Made by a program: the position numbers and the translations under genes. 43,000 nucleotides of DNA, taken from Marinomonas shanghaiensis (GTDB lineage: Bacteria; Pseudomonadota; Gammaproteobacteria; Pseudomonadales; Marinomonadaceae). This document shows, piece by piece, positions 15,559 to 25,146 of the stretch. The stretch's first letter is position 1, and each line of letters opens with the position of its first letter. The notes under the pieces are model-generated. The model had not been told where the DNA came from and ran no database searches. It was given only the letters and a program-made list of their open reading frames with translations. Location of the stretch: NCBI RefSeq assembly GCF_003259175.1, contig NZ_QGOK01000031.1:1-43000 (forward strand), given 5' to 3'.

Positions 15559-17466
15559 ATGTGCGGTATAGCTGGTTTCATCGGCAAGCGTTTATCGCCC
15601 ATAGACGATTTAACTTCTATGGTTGAAAGTATTCCCCATCGTGGACCGAATGACAGTGGTCTATGGGTTGATGATGATTTTGCTGTCTGTTTCGCCCACG
15701 CACGCTTATCAATACAGGATTTAAGTTCAGCAGGGCATCAGCCGATGCACTCTAAATCTGAGCGTTATGTTATGATTTTTAATGGTGAAATATACAATCA
15801 TTTAACATTGCGTGAAGAACTGACTGGGACCGCATCAGGTGACTGGCATGGTCATTCCGATACCGAAACCTTGTTGGTCGGTTTTGAGGTATGGGGAATA
15901 GAACAGACCATACAAAAGTGTGTTGGTATGTTTGCTATCGTCCTATGGGATAAAGTGCTTAAACAGTTGATCTTGATTCGGGATCGATTTGGTGAAAAGC
16001 CTCTTTATTACGGGTGGCAGCGCGATACTTTTCTGTTTGCTTCTGAGTTAAAAGCGCTTAAAGCTCATGCCAGTTTTGAAGGCCGCATTAATCGTCAGGC
16101 GTTGTCGTATTTTTTTCGTTTGAACTACATACCAACGCCCTTATCCATTTACGAAGGTATCTTCAAGTTAGAGCCGGGTATTATTGCTGTTTTTTCTCAC
16201 GAGGGGCAGCTGGTTTCTAAACAAACATTTTGGGATGCCAGTCACGCTGTTCCTCTGCAAAATTTTTCCGATCATGATGCCATTGATAAACTAGATGACC
16301 TAATTAGACAGTCCATTCAAGATCAAGCGTTGTCGGATGTGCCATTAGGGGCTTTTTTATCCGGAGGGGTCGATTCGTCCACTGTGGTGGGTATTTTACA
16401 ATCCATCTCTACTCGTCCAGTCAAAACCTTTACGATCGGGTTTGACCATGCGGATTTTAATGAAGCGAGTGAGGCCGCAGACGTTGCAAAACACTTAGGA
16501 ACGGATCATGTTGAGTTAATTGTTAGCGCAGAAGATGCTCTAGCAATTATTAACCAGTTACCTGTTATGTACGACGAACCTTTTGCAGACGCTTCTCAAG
16601 TGCCTACGTTTCTGGTTTCGCAGTTGGCTAAAAAGGAGGTCACTGTGTGTTTGTCTGGCGATGGCGGTGACGAACTGTTTTGTGGTTATAATCGCTATCA
16701 TTACACCGCTAAAGTTTGGTCGCATCTAAGAAAAATCCCCTTTCCAATCAGAAAAAGACTTTCGAAGTTACTAACGCTTTCGCCTTCTTCTTGGGATGTT
16801 CTAAGTAGAGCTTTAGGTTTGAGTACCAGATGGCCAAATTTAGGCAACAAAATTCAGAAAGGTGCTCAAGCCTTACTGGCCAGAGATATTGAAGACCTTT
16901 ATACACGGGTTGTCTCCAATTGGGACCTAGATGAGCCTTTGGTTAAAAGCACCGTGGTTGAGAAATTGCCATTTTTGTCGGGTTTGGCAGAACTGACACA
17001 TCTCAATGATTTAGAAAAAATGATGTTATGGGACAAACAATCTTACCTAATGGACGATGTTTTAGTGAAAACAGACCGTGCAACGATGGCGTGCTCATTA
17101 GAAGGGCGGGTTCCCTTGTTAGACCACCGCATTGCTGAGTTTGCGGCCAGTTTGCCGATGCATCTGAAATATCGAGAAGGTAAGGGAAAGTGGCTTTTAC
17201 GAGAAGTGTTGTATCGTTATGTGCCGAAAAAATTAATTGAAAGGCCAAAAAAAGGGTTTAGTTTACCCATTGCTGAATGGTTGAGAGGCCCTCTAAAAGA
17301 TTGGGCGAATGTTCTGCTGGATTCTGAACGTATTGATAAAGAAGGCTTTTTGTCGTCTGAATTGGTTCAAAAGAAGTGGCGTGAACATTTAGCGGGTAAA
17401 CGAGACTGGTCGTCGCAGTTGTGGAGCGTTCTAATGTTCCAATTATGGCTTGAGAAAAACAAATGA
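15559..17466 (+). CDS. asnB: Asparagine synthase (glutamine-hydrolysing) / amidotransferase
   Basis: A 635-residue class II amidotransferase. Cys2 after the initiator Met (MCGIAGFIG) is the Ntn glutaminase nucleophile. HRGPNDSG (28-35) and FNGEIYNH (74-81) complete the glutaminase domain. The ATP-pyrophosphatase loop SGGVDSS lies at 268-274, followed by LSGDGGDELFCGYNRY. Full-length enzymes of this type in glycan loci are often thought to amidate uronic acids, and UDP-GlcA/GalA is made upstream. The next gene overlaps by ATGA. A second asparagine-synthase-like protein without the glutaminase domain lies at 26235. Confidence 0.95.
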   Translation: MCGIAGFIGKRLSPIDDLTSMVESIPHRGPNDSGLWVDDDFAVCFAHARLSIQDLSSAGHQPMHSKSERYVMIFNGEIYNHLTLREELTGTASGDWHGHSDTETLLVGFEVWGIEQTIQKCVGMFAIVLWDKVLKQLILIRDRFGEKPLYYGWQRDTFLFASELKALKAHASFEGRINRQALSYFFRLNYIPTPLSIYEGIFKLEPGIIAVFSHEGQLVSKQTFWDASHAVPLQNFSDHDAIDKLDDLIRQSIQDQALSDVPLGAFLSGGVDSSTVVGILQSISTRPVKTFTIGFDHADFNEASEAADVAKHLGTDHVELIVSAEDALAIINQLPVMYDEPFADASQVPTFLVSQLAKKEVTVCLSGDGGDELFCGYNRYHYTAKVWSHLRKIPFPIRKRLSKLLTLSPSSWDVLSRALGLSTRWPNLGNKIQKGAQALLARDIEDLYTRVVSNWDLDEPLVKSTVVEKLPFLSGLAELTHLNDLEKMMLWDKQSYLMDDVLVKTDRATMACSLEGRVPLLDHRIAEFAASLPMHLKYREGKGKWLLREVLYRYVPKKLIERPKKGFSLPIAEWLRGPLKDWANVLLDSERIDKEGFLSSELVQKKWREHLAGKRDWSSQLWSVLMFQLWLEKNK

Positions 17467-18590
17467 ATAAAATGGCTTTTGTGGTTAATAATGCCGCTTA
17501 CTTTGTGTCGCATCGCCTGCCGATTGGCTTAGCTCTGCTTGCTAAAGGTGTGGAGGTGCATGTCATCGCGCCGGGGGAGTGTCCTGTTGCACTTTCTGAT
17601 GCCGGTTTTACGTATCATTCTGTGGAAATGTCGCGTAAGGGGATGAACCCTCTTGCTGAACTCTCTACGGTTTTTGCATTGCGCCGTCTTTTTAAACAAA
17701 TACAGCCTGATCTTGTGCATTTGGTCACTATTAAGCCTTATCTGTATGGCGGTATTGCTGCGCGTTTGGCGGGCGTCACGGCGGTGGTTTCGGCGGTAGC
17801 GGGTTTGGGGATTTTGTTTTCTGGTCAAGGCTTAAAAAACAAAGTATTGCGCTCCATTCTTTATCCGCTTTATCGCGCGGCGTTTACGCACAAAAATCAA
17901 ATTGCCATTTTTCAGAACCCTAATGATCGTGATTTATTAGTGGATTGGGGTGTTTTGAAGCGAGAAAAAGCGACTCTCATACGAGGAGCTGGTGTTGATT
18001 TAAAGCATTATCCTTATCAGCCTGAACCTGTTGGTGTACCTGTTATCTCATTTGCCGCTCGATTATTAAAGGATAAGGGCGTTCAGGAGTTTGCAGAAGC
18101 CTCTCGGATACTAAAACAGCGTAACATTGAGGCACGCTTTTGGCTGATTGGTGACCCAGACCCAGGTAATAGCAATACTGTCACATTGGATCAGCTAGCA
18201 GCATGGAAAGCCGCAGGATTGATAGAATGCTTGGGATATCGGTCCGATATTGCTGATTTGTTTTCACAGTCAAATATTGTGTCTTTGCCTTCGTATTATG
18301 GTGAAGGCTTGCCTAAAGTGTTGATAGAAGCCGCAGCCTGTGGCCGTGCTGTTGTCACCACTGACCATCCAGGCTGTCGAGATGCCATCGAACCTGATAC
18401 AGGTGTTTTGGTTCCTATTCGAGATGCAGAGTCTCTAGCGGATGTTTTTCAAGATTTGATCCTAAATGTTGAGAAAAGAAAAGTGATGGGGCAAGCAGGT
18501 CGTGCATTGGCGGAGCGTGAGTTTGCTATTGAGAAAATTATCGATATGCACACGACAATCTACAGTACATTATTAGGCAAACCCTGCTGA
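17463..18590 (+). CDS. Glycosyltransferase family 4, PglA/CapM-like
   Basis: A 375-residue GT-B enzyme. The N-terminus (KMAFVVNNAAYFVSHRLPIGLALLAKG), the VHLVTIKPYLYGGIAARLAGV segment (about 80-100) and the donor-site EX7E (GEGLPKVLIEAAACGRAV) match the GT4 branch containing PglA and WbpH. These add GalNAc-type sugars early in repeat-unit assembly. The AARLLKDKGVQEFAEA strand is also typical. It overlaps asnB by ATGA. The next gene is 155 bp away, so a new transcription unit may begin there. The specific sugar is not readable. Confidence 0.92.
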   Translation: MNKMAFVVNNAAYFVSHRLPIGLALLAKGVEVHVIAPGECPVALSDAGFTYHSVEMSRKGMNPLAELSTVFALRRLFKQIQPDLVHLVTIKPYLYGGIAARLAGVTAVVSAVAGLGILFSGQGLKNKVLRSILYPLYRAAFTHKNQIAIFQNPNDRDLLVDWGVLKREKATLIRGAGVDLKHYPYQPEPVGVPVISFAARLLKDKGVQEFAEASRILKQRNIEARFWLIGDPDPGNSNTVTLDQLAAWKAAGLIECLGYRSDIADLFSQSNIVSLPSYYGEGLPKVLIEAAACGRAVVTTDHPGCRDAIEPDTGVLVPIRDAESLADVFQDLILNVEKRKVMGQAGRALAEREFAIEKIIDMHTTIYSTLLGKPC

Positions 18591-18745
18591 AAGATCGCGG
18601 TTACTTTGTTTGTTTATGGCGCTTTTCATGAAGAGACAGAAAACTTTAAAAGTAATGAATGCGGTGGTCAGCAACTGACAAAATAACGTCTCAAGTGAAA
18701 CAGTGGGCAAAGTCTATATGTGTGATTTTTTTTGGGAATGACTAA

Positions 18746-19813
18746 ATGAAAATCTTAGTGACCGGCGGCGCCGGTTTTATTGGTTCTGCGGTTATTCGTC
18801 ATCTCATTCAAAACACGCAAGACAGTGTTATTAATGTCGACAAACTGACGTATGCTGGAAATTTAGAGTCTCTTGTTTGCGTTGCTGATAGTGCTCGTTA
18901 TGCCTTTGAGCAAGTGGATATCTGTCACCGCGCAGAGTTGAATCGTGTTTTTGCTACCTATCAACCCGATGCGGTAATGCATCTAGCGGCCGAAAGCCAT
19001 GTTGATCGCTCGATCACAGGCCCTGCTGATTTTATTCAAACCAATATAGTGGGAACTTACACATTGTTGGAAGCGGCTCGCGAGTATTGGAATACTTTAG
19101 AGGGAAGTCGTAAAGCCGCTTTTCGCTTTCATCATATTTCTACAGATGAAGTGTATGGTGACTTACCTCACCCTGATGAAATGACTGGTAATCTACCATT
19201 ATTTACTGAAAACACACCTTATTCACCAAGCAGTCCTTATTCTGCGTGCAAAGCATCCAGTGATCATTTGGTACGTGCTTGGCTACGCACTTATGGCTTC
19301 CCTACAATGGTGACAAACTGTTCCAATAATTATGGGCCCTATCATTTTCCTGAAAAGTTGATTCCGTTGGTTATTCTGAATGCACTAGAAGGTAAGCCTC
19401 TGCCTGTTTATGGTAAAGGCGATCAAATACGTGATTGGTTGTACGTAGAAGACCATGCTCGAGCCTTGTATAAAGTTGTAACGGAAGGAAAAGTGGGTGA
19501 AACCTATAACATAGGCGGCCACAATGAAAAGCAAAACATTGACGTGGTGAAGACCATTTGTGTGATCTTAGACGAACTTCGTCCTAAAGAAACGCAATAC
19601 GCGGAACAAATTACGTTTGTGACAGATCGTCCAGGTCATGATCGCCGCTATGCCATCGATGCATCAAAGATTAGTCGAGAGTTGAATTGGCAACCACAGG
19701 AAACCTTCGAAACAGGTTTGCGTAAAACGGTTGAGTGGTATTTAGCCAACCAAGATTGGTGCAACAATGTTCAAGATGGTTCTTATCAGAGAGAACGTTT
19801 AGGGGCTTTATAA
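18746..19813 (+). CDS. rfbB: dTDP-glucose 4,6-dehydratase
   Basis: A 355-residue RmlB. GGAGFIGS at 7-14 binds NAD. T133-D134-E135 and Y165-xxx-K169 (SPYSACKAS) are the catalytic residues. [13 protein letters not shown] and HVDRSITGP are RmlB-specific. It makes dTDP-4-keto-6-deoxyglucose. The pathway continues in qdtA and qdtB, and no rmlC or rmlD is present, so rhamnose is not the product. A four-helix-bundle cassette separates it from rmlA. Confidence 0.97.
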   Translation: MKILVTGGAGFIGSAVIRHLIQNTQDSVINVDKLTYAGNLESLVCVADSARYAFEQVDICHRAELNRVFATYQPDAVMHLAAESHVDRSITGPADFIQTNIVGTYTLLEAAREYWNTLEGSRKAAFRFHHISTDEVYGDLPHPDEMTGNLPLFTENTPYSPSSPYSACKASSDHLVRAWLRTYGFPTMVTNCSNNYGPYHFPEKLIPLVILNALEGKPLPVYGKGDQIRDWLYVEDHARALYKVVTEGKVGETYNIGGHNEKQNIDVVKTICVILDELRPKETQYAEQITFVTDRPGHDRRYAIDASKISRELNWQPQETFETGLRKTVEWYLANQDWCNNVQDGSYQRERLGAL

Positions 19814-19818
19814 TTTTA

Positions 19819-20284
19819 AATTGTGAATGTTTAATGTTGAATTTACAGCATTTAAGCAGCTAGCAAAGCACATGGAGCGTGTATGCAAAATCAAAATGCA
19901 GTATTAGATAAAAGTTTTCAATTCTCTATTCGTATTGTGAAACTGTATAAGTATTTAGTTAAACAACATAAAGAGTTTGTGTTATCTAAGCAATTACTCC
20001 GTTCAGGGACATCGATTGGTGCGAATGTAAATGAAGTACAAGCTGCACAGAGTAAAGCAGACTTTACTGCAAAAATGAGTGTTGCTAGCAAAGAAGCACG
20101 CGAGGCGCAGTATTGGATTAATTTGCTCATTAAAACAGATTACCTGAACATAACAGAGCCATACGTAGAAACGCTATTAGTAGAAAGTAGTGAGCTAACA
20201 AAGCTATTAACCAGTATTGTAAAAACATCACAAGGTAAGAAATAACAATATTTATGGCTAATTCAACATTTAACATTAACAATT
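19819..20284. mobile_element. Putative 466-bp cassette carrying a four-helix-bundle gene, bounded by 25-bp inverted repeats
   Basis: The left arm (19819-19843) and right arm (20260-20284) are inverted copies of one another matching at 23 of 25 positions. The shared core on the right reads AATTCAACATT. Between them lies only the four-helix-bundle gene. The cassette interrupts rmlB-rmlA, which are normally adjacent, and the right arm runs into the rmlA 5' end. No transposase or target duplication is seen, so mobility is inferred. Confidence 0.5.
19883..20245 (+). CDS. Four helix bundle protein (23S rRNA IVS-protein family)
   Basis: A 120-residue, all-helical protein of the four helix bundle family (TIGR02436 / S23-like). 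Diagnostic segments are [14 protein letters not shown] near 12-25, [28 protein letters not shown] (about 34-61) and [23 protein letters not shown] (about 67-89). Relatives are found in rRNA intervening sequences and, frequently, inside polysaccharide loci. The function is unknown, and they form pentamers in known structures. GGAG lies seven bases before the ATG. The gene is bounded by inverted repeats and looks inserted between rmlB and rmlA. Confidence 0.93.
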   Translation: MQNQNAVLDKSFQFSIRIVKLYKYLVKQHKEFVLSKQLLRSGTSIGANVNEVQAAQSKADFTAKMSVASKEAREAQYWINLLIKTDYLNITEPYVETLLVESSELTKLLTSIVKTSQGKK

Positions 20285-20298
20285 CATCATTAAACAAG

Positions 20299-21180
20299 AT
20301 GAAGGGGATTGTTTTAGCGGGAGGCTCTGGTACTCGGCTTTATCCTATTACGATTGGGGTATCTAAACAACTGCTGCCTGTTTATGATAAACCTATGATC
20401 TACTATCCGCTGTCTGTGCTGATGTTGGCCGGCATTCGAGAGATACTGATTATCACCACTGCAGAAGATCAAGCGAGTTTTCAGCGCCTTTTAGGTGATG
20501 GCTCTAAATTCGGCATAGAATTAAGTTACGAGGTGCAGCCGACTCCTGATGGGCTTGTGCAAGCTTTCATTTTAGGTGAAGACTTTATTGGCCGTGATGA
20601 TGTGTGTTTAGTATTAGGTGATAACATTTTTTATGGTCAAGGGTTTACCCCTAAGTTAAGACAAGCCGTAGAAAATGCGAAAAATGGTCAAGGTGCGACG
20701 GTTTTTGCCTATCAAGTAAAAGACCCTGAGTACTTTGGTGTCGTGGAATTTGATGACAATAAAAAAGCTATTTCAATAGAAGAGAAGCCCGTCAAACCAA
20801 AGTCTCATTTTGCGGTGACGGGATTGTATTTTTACGATAATTTAGTCATAGAATTAGCCAAACAGGTGCAACCATCTAAGCGTGGTGAGCTGGAAATTAG
20901 CAGCCTAAATGACATGTATCTCAAGCAGAACAAGCTTAATGTGGAAATATTGGGGCGTGGTTTTGCTTGGCTAGACACGGGAACCCATGAAAGCTTATTA
21001 GAAGCGGCGCAATTTGTTGAAACCATAGAAAAGCGCCAAGCCTATAAAATAGCCTGTTTGGAAGAGATTGCTTTTAACCAAGGTTGGCTGAGTAAAGAGG
21101 CAATAGTGCAATTGGCTAAGCCGCTACAAAAAAATAGTTATGGCCAGTATTTACTGGAAATAGTTAAGGAAAAAAAATGA
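20299..21180 (+). CDS. rfbA: Glucose-1-phosphate thymidylyltransferase
   Basis: A 293-residue RmlA that forms dTDP-glucose. [13 protein letters not shown] (residues 6-18), [25 protein letters not shown] and [20 protein letters not shown] are all intact. MKGIVLAGG at 20299 is the conserved family start. The frame is open back to ATG 20254, which would add [15 protein letters not shown], encoded by the ATTCAACATT repeat arm. Which start is used is uncertain, because neither has a strong ribosome site. It overlaps qdtA by ATGA. Confidence 0.95.
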   Translation: MKGIVLAGGSGTRLYPITIGVSKQLLPVYDKPMIYYPLSVLMLAGIREILIITTAEDQASFQRLLGDGSKFGIELSYEVQPTPDGLVQAFILGEDFIGRDDVCLVLGDNIFYGQGFTPKLRQAVENAKNGQGATVFAYQVKDPEYFGVVEFDDNKKAISIEEKPVKPKSHFAVTGLYFYDNLVIELAKQVQPSKRGELEISSLNDMYLKQNKLNVEILGRGFAWLDTGTHESLLEAAQFVETIEKRQAYKIACLEEIAFNQGWLSKEAIVQLAKPLQKNSYGQYLLEIVKEKK

Positions 21181-21578
21181 GCTTAATCCAATTAATAGAT
21201 TTTTCCCCTTTGGGCGATGAGCGTGGCTCATTGGTTGCTTTGGAAGGCTTAAAATCTGTTCCTTTTGAGATTAAACGAGTGTATTACATTTTTGCCACTC
21301 AACAGGGTGTGTCTCGTGGTTTTCATGCTCATAAGCGGCTGAAACAAGTTGCGGTTTGTGTGACAGGTCGCTGTCGTCTGGTGCTAGACGATGGCAATCA
21401 ACGTGAAGCGGTTTGGTTAGATTCACCAACGAAAGGCATTTTGATCGAAGAAATGGTATGGCGTGAAATGTATGACTTTAGTGAAGACTGCGTGCTTCTA
21501 TTACTCGCCAGTGAGTATTATGACGAAGCGGATTACATACGCGACTACGCTGATTATATTGAGACAGTAAAAAAATGA
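21177..21578 (+). CDS. qdtA: FdtA/QdtA-family dTDP-4-keto-6-deoxyglucose 3,4-ketoisomerase
   Basis: A 133-residue cupin enzyme of the FdtA/QdtA family. It isomerises dTDP-4-keto-6-deoxyglucose to the 3-keto sugar. The diagnostic segments are [20 protein letters not shown], the active-site [18 protein letters not shown] (about 48-65) and [18 protein letters not shown] at the C-terminus. FdtA and QdtA differ in the C4 configuration of the product (galacto versus gluco), which I cannot decide from sequence. The linked formyltransferase with ankyrin repeats favours QdtA. Confidence 0.9.
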   Translation: MSLIQLIDFSPLGDERGSLVALEGLKSVPFEIKRVYYIFATQQGVSRGFHAHKRLKQVAVCVTGRCRLVLDDGNQREAVWLDSPTKGILIEEMVWREMYDFSEDCVLLLLASEYYDEADYIRDYADYIETVKK

Positions 21579-22753
21579 TTGTGATCGCGGGGAAGAGCGA
21601 CATTGCTGTTCATGGTTTGATGTTAGCCATGCAATATTTTAGCTTGGATCAAATTATTGTCGTGCCAAATAAAAGCGATCAAGGTGTTGATACGTGGCAG
21701 CCGTCATTGATCAAAAAAGCCCATGAAAAAGGGGTTGCTGTTAAAACACTGGCTGATGTCTACGAAAGTAAAGTGGATGTATTTTTGTCTTTAGAGTTTG
21801 ATCAAATTATAAAGCCAGAAAAGATAAATACCGATAGCGTTTACAATATACATTTTTCAAAATTACCTCGTTATAAAGGGATGTATACTTCTGTGTGGCC
21901 TGTTTTGTTTGGTGATGACGTATCTGCTGTCACCTTGCACAAAATAGATCAAGGAATCGACACGGGGGATATTTTATATCAAAAAGTCTTTGCCCTCGAA
22001 GAACACGATAGAAGTCAAGACTGCTATAGGAAATATCTAAAAAATGCGATTGAATTACTCTCCGATAATTTTGAAAAAATAATTCATAATAAAATAACTT
22101 CATACCAGCAGGATTCTGCTTATTCGACTTATTACTCTAAAGCATCAATCGATTATAAAAGCATAGCCATCGATTTTAATAAAACAGCTTGGCAGGTGAA
22201 AAGATACGTGTATGCATTTAGTTTTCGGCCTTATCAGTTAGTAAGTATAAATGGTAAAAAAGTTACAGAGGTAAAAATACTAACGACTAAGTCTCTTTTG
22301 GTGCCTGGAAGTTTACTTTCAGAGAATGAAGAGAGTCTTGTGTATTCAACAGTTGATTACGATATTGAGCTATTTTTTGATAAATTAGATGTATTATTGC
22401 GTCTGATTCCTGCGATTGCTGTAAGTGAATTATCCTATTTTATGCCAAACATATTAGGTGTTAATGATCGTAATGAAAAAGGCTGGTCTCCCATTATTGT
22501 TGCTGCTTATCATGGACGAAAGGATATTATCGAGTTTTTGCTTGAAAAGGGGGCTGATATAAATGATCGAAATTATCATGGTACGACCGTGCTAATGTAT
22601 GCAAAGGACTATGCATTAAAAGAAAAAGACAGCCATTTTATTCCATGGCTTTTGCAGTTAGGTGCTGATCCAGGGTTAAAAGACTGGTCTGAAAAGAGCA
22701 TTGACGACTATATAACGAAAGATCAGGCTGATTTTTTGGGGTTACTATGCTAG
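21575..22753 (+). CDS. qdtF: Sugar N-formyltransferase with C-terminal ankyrin repeats, QdtF-like
   Basis: The 392-residue protein has an N-terminal formyltransferase domain using N10-formyl-THF. The catalytic triad is N91 and H93 in [12 protein letters not shown] and Asp129 in IDTGDI. A middle domain (about 190-290) is followed by ankyrin repeats from about 300: [19 protein letters not shown], then [12 protein letters not shown]. This architecture is that of Providencia QdtF, where the ankyrin region binds nucleotide-sugar. Its substrate there is dTDP-Qui3N. It overlaps qdtA by 4 bases and qdtB by 7. The product would be dTDP-3-formamido-3,6-dideoxyhexose. Confidence 0.9.
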   Translation: MIVIAGKSDIAVHGLMLAMQYFSLDQIIVVPNKSDQGVDTWQPSLIKKAHEKGVAVKTLADVYESKVDVFLSLEFDQIIKPEKINTDSVYNIHFSKLPRYKGMYTSVWPVLFGDDVSAVTLHKIDQGIDTGDILYQKVFALEEHDRSQDCYRKYLKNAIELLSDNFEKIIHNKITSYQQDSAYSTYYSKASIDYKSIAIDFNKTAWQVKRYVYAFSFRPYQLVSINGKKVTEVKILTTKSLLVPGSLLSENEESLVYSTVDYDIELFFDKLDVLLRLIPAIAVSELSYFMPNILGVNDRNEKGWSPIIVAAYHGRKDIIEFLLEKGADINDRNYHGTTVLMYAKDYALKEKDSHFIPWLLQLGADPGLKDWSEKSIDDYITKDQADFLGLLC

Positions 22754-23871
22754 AAATTCCGTTTTTGGATTTAAAAGCAATCAATTATCAATATCGTGAA
22801 GCGCTAGTTGAGGCCGCTTCTCGTGTTATTGATTCTGGTTGGTATATACAAGGTGCTGAAGTAAAAGCCTTTGAGCAAGAATTTGCGGCCTATTGCGGCA
22901 CGAAGCATTGCATTGGTGTGGCCAATGGATTGGACGCCCTTACTCTCACGCTGCGTGCTTGGAAAGAGCTAGGTTTGTTGATAGAGGGGGACGAAGTTAT
23001 TGTCCCTGCGAATACCTATATCGCCAGTGTTCTCGCGATCACTGAAAATCGCTTGGTGCCGGTATTAGTTGAACCAGATATTTCAACTTATACTATTTGT
23101 CCTATTCATCTCGAAGCGGCGATTACCCCAAAAACACGAGTGATTTTACCGGTACATTTATACGGTCAAATGGCGGACATGCCCGCTATCATGCGTATTG
23201 CTGAACGTTATAATATGTTGGTTTTAGAAGACTCAGCACAAGCCCATGGTGCGAGTATTAATGGTATAAAAGCCGGCAACTGGGGGCACGCGAGTGGCTT
23301 TAGCTTTTACCCTGGAAAGAATCTTGGCGCACTTGGGGATGCGGGTGCGATTACGACGAATGATGATGAGCTTGCGTCTACACTTAGAGCGCTAGGGAAT
23401 TATGGCAGCCATAAAAAATATGAAAACTTATACAAAGGCGTAAATAGTCGCCTAGACGAAATGCAGGCGGCCATTTTGCGCGTCAAACTACGTTATTTAG
23501 ATACAGAAATAGCCCAACGCCGCAAAGTGGCTGCTGCCTACATTACTGGAATAACCGACCCAGCGATTACGCTTCCAATTCAACATTCAACATTCAATAT
23601 TGAGCATTATGAATCCCATGTTTGGCATCTTTTTGTTATTCGTAGTAAGCAGCGTGACATGCTGCAACGCTATCTTGCAGAAAACAAAATACAAACATTG
23701 ATTCACTATCCTATACCACCTCACAGGCAGGTGGCTTATGAAGCGTCAAAACTTGGTATGCACCCACTCACAGAAAATATCCATAAGGAAGTGATCAGCT
23801 TACCGATGAGTCCTGTTATCTTTCAGGATGATATAGATCTTATTATTGAGACATTGAATCGTTTCTCATGA
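22747..23871 (+). CDS. qdtB: PLP-dependent sugar 3-aminotransferase (DegT/DnrJ/EryC1 family)
   Basis: A 374-residue DegT-family enzyme that aminates dTDP-3-keto-6-deoxyhexose at C3. The [12 protein letters not shown] start, [26 protein letters not shown] (161-170) and the PLP Lys191 in [16 protein letters not shown] are all present. [25 protein letters not shown] completes the fold. Around residues 278-288 the sequence [11 protein letters not shown] is encoded by a copy of the ATTCAACATT repeat found beside rmlA, at a surface loop before HVWHLFVIR. It overlaps the following flippase by ATGA. Confidence 0.94.
   Translation: MLEIPFLDLKAINYQYREALVEAASRVIDSGWYIQGAEVKAFEQEFAAYCGTKHCIGVANGLDALTLTLRAWKELGLLIEGDEVIVPANTYIASVLAITENRLVPVLVEPDISTYTICPIHLEAAITPKTRVILPVHLYGQMADMPAIMRIAERYNMLVLEDSAQAHGASINGIKAGNWGHASGFSFYPGKNLGALGDAGAITTNDDELASTLRALGNYGSHKKYENLYKGVNSRLDEMQAAILRVKLRYLDTEIAQRRKVAAAYITGITDPAITLPIQHSTFNIEHYESHVWHLFVIRSKQRDMLQRYLAENKIQTLIHYPIPPHRQVAYEASKLGMHPLTENIHKEVISLPMSPVIFQDDIDLIIETLNRFS
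23577..23608 (+). repeat. ATTCAACATT-type repeat copy inside qdtB
   Basis: This 32-base stretch matches the right arm of the four-helix-bundle cassette (20260-20291) at most positions, sharing AATTCAACATT, AACATT and CATT blocks. It is read in frame as part of the aminotransferase. Confidence 0.6.
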
Positions 23872-25112
23872 CACTTATTAAAACATCAGTGCTGAATTTT
23901 ATTGCTACGGTGATTAAAATTATTTCGGGTATTATAATTAATAAAGCCATTGCTGTGTATATTGGGCCTTCAGGGTTGGCTTTAATTGGGCAATTTCAAA
24001 ATTTTACACAATTAGTCATGACGGTCGCTCAAGGCGCTATTAATAAAGGTATCACAAAATACACAGCTGAGTATGCTAAAGAAGAAACGAAATTATCTAT
24101 TCTTTTTAGTACGGCAAGTAAAATTAGTATGTTTTCTTCCGTCTTGGTAAGTGTTGGGGTTCTGGTATTTTATCAACATGCTGCCTCTTTTATTTTGAAA
24201 GATGAAAGTTATGCTTATGTTTTTTTAATATTTGGTTTTACACTTATTTTATTCGTTATAAATGGTTTTTTGCTTTCAGTAATCAATGGTTTGAAAGAAA
24301 TAAATACATGGGTGAAAATTAATATTCTTCAAAGTGTTTATGGCCTATTTTTTACGACCTTGTTAATATTTTGCTTGGGTTTGAATGGTGCATTAATTGC
24401 TTTAGTCACAAATCAATCGGTTGTACTATTTATTGTTATTTGGATGCTGAGAAAGCATTCGATAATAAAAATAAAAAACTTCAGATCAGGTTTTGATAGT
24501 ATTGAAGCGAAGAAATTAGCGGGTTTTGCCGTAATGGCGATTGCTACGGCGGTGACAGTCCCCATTTCTCATTTACTAGTGCGTGATTATATTGGGGAGA
24601 ATTTAGGCTGGGAAGCGGCTGGTTACTGGCAAGCTATGTGGTACATATCAACTATGTATCTAATGGTAGTGACAACAACACTGAGTATTTATTATTTGCC
24701 TAGGCTTTCAGAGATAAAAGATAAGATTGAATTGAGGAAAGAGTTATTATTGGGTTATAAAGTCATTATGCCTATCGTCATTTTAATGTCGATAGCTGTT
24801 TTTATATTGAAAGACTTCATTATATGGTTTTTATTTACTGAAGATTTTGCTTCAATGAGATCGCTTTTTTTATGGCAATTGATAGGTGATGTTTTGAAAT
24901 TGGCGGCTTGGTTGCTTTCTTATTTGATGCTTGCTAAAGCCATGACAAAAAGATTTGTTGTTACTGAGGTTGTTTTTAATTGTAGTTTTGTTTTTTTGTC
25001 CTTTTTTCTTGTAAATGCGTTTGGTTTGATCGGTATGAGTTATGCGTTTGCTTTTAATTATTTTTTATATCTAATCATGATGGTTTTAGCAACCAAAAAA
25101 CAATGGTGCTAA
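23868..25112 (+). CDS. wzx: WzxE-like O-antigen translocase (flippase), copy 2
   Basis: A 414-residue polytopic protein, the length of E. coli WzxE (416 aa). The N-terminus ([44 protein letters not shown]) and [14 protein letters not shown] are the hallmark of WzxE-type translocases that flip short undecaprenyl-linked oligosaccharides. It overlaps qdtB by ATGA, so it is translationally coupled to the deoxyhexose pathway. It is a different family branch from the flippase at 4754. Two flippases with one polymerase candidate is unusual for one locus. Confidence 0.88.
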   Translation: MTLIKTSVLNFIATVIKIISGIIINKAIAVYIGPSGLALIGQFQNFTQLVMTVAQGAINKGITKYTAEYAKEETKLSILFSTASKISMFSSVLVSVGVLVFYQHAASFILKDESYAYVFLIFGFTLILFVINGFLLSVINGLKEINTWVKINILQSVYGLFFTTLLIFCLGLNGALIALVTNQSVVLFIVIWMLRKHSIIKIKNFRSGFDSIEAKKLAGFAVMAIATAVTVPISHLLVRDYIGENLGWEAAGYWQAMWYISTMYLMVVTTTLSIYYLPRLSEIKDKIELRKELLLGYKVIMPIVILMSIAVFILKDFIIWFLFTEDFASMRSLFLWQLIGDVLKLAAWLLSYLMLAKAMTKRFVVTEVVFNCSFVFLSFFLVNAFGLIGMSYAFAFNYFLYLIMMVLATKKQWC

Positions 25113-25146
25113 TTGTTGGTTTGATTTTTATGTGGTGGGTGGTTTT

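Noticed and set aside
17792..17800. GGCGGTAGC, identical to the ops element of JUMPStart sequences recognised by RfaH
   Set aside because: It lies inside a glycosyltransferase coding region (Val-Ser-Ala-Val-Ala-Gly), not in a leader, and no JUMPStart flanks are present.
18746..21180. Rhamnose pathway
   Set aside because: rmlA and rmlB are present but rmlC and rmlD are absent. QdtA, QdtF and QdtB follow instead.
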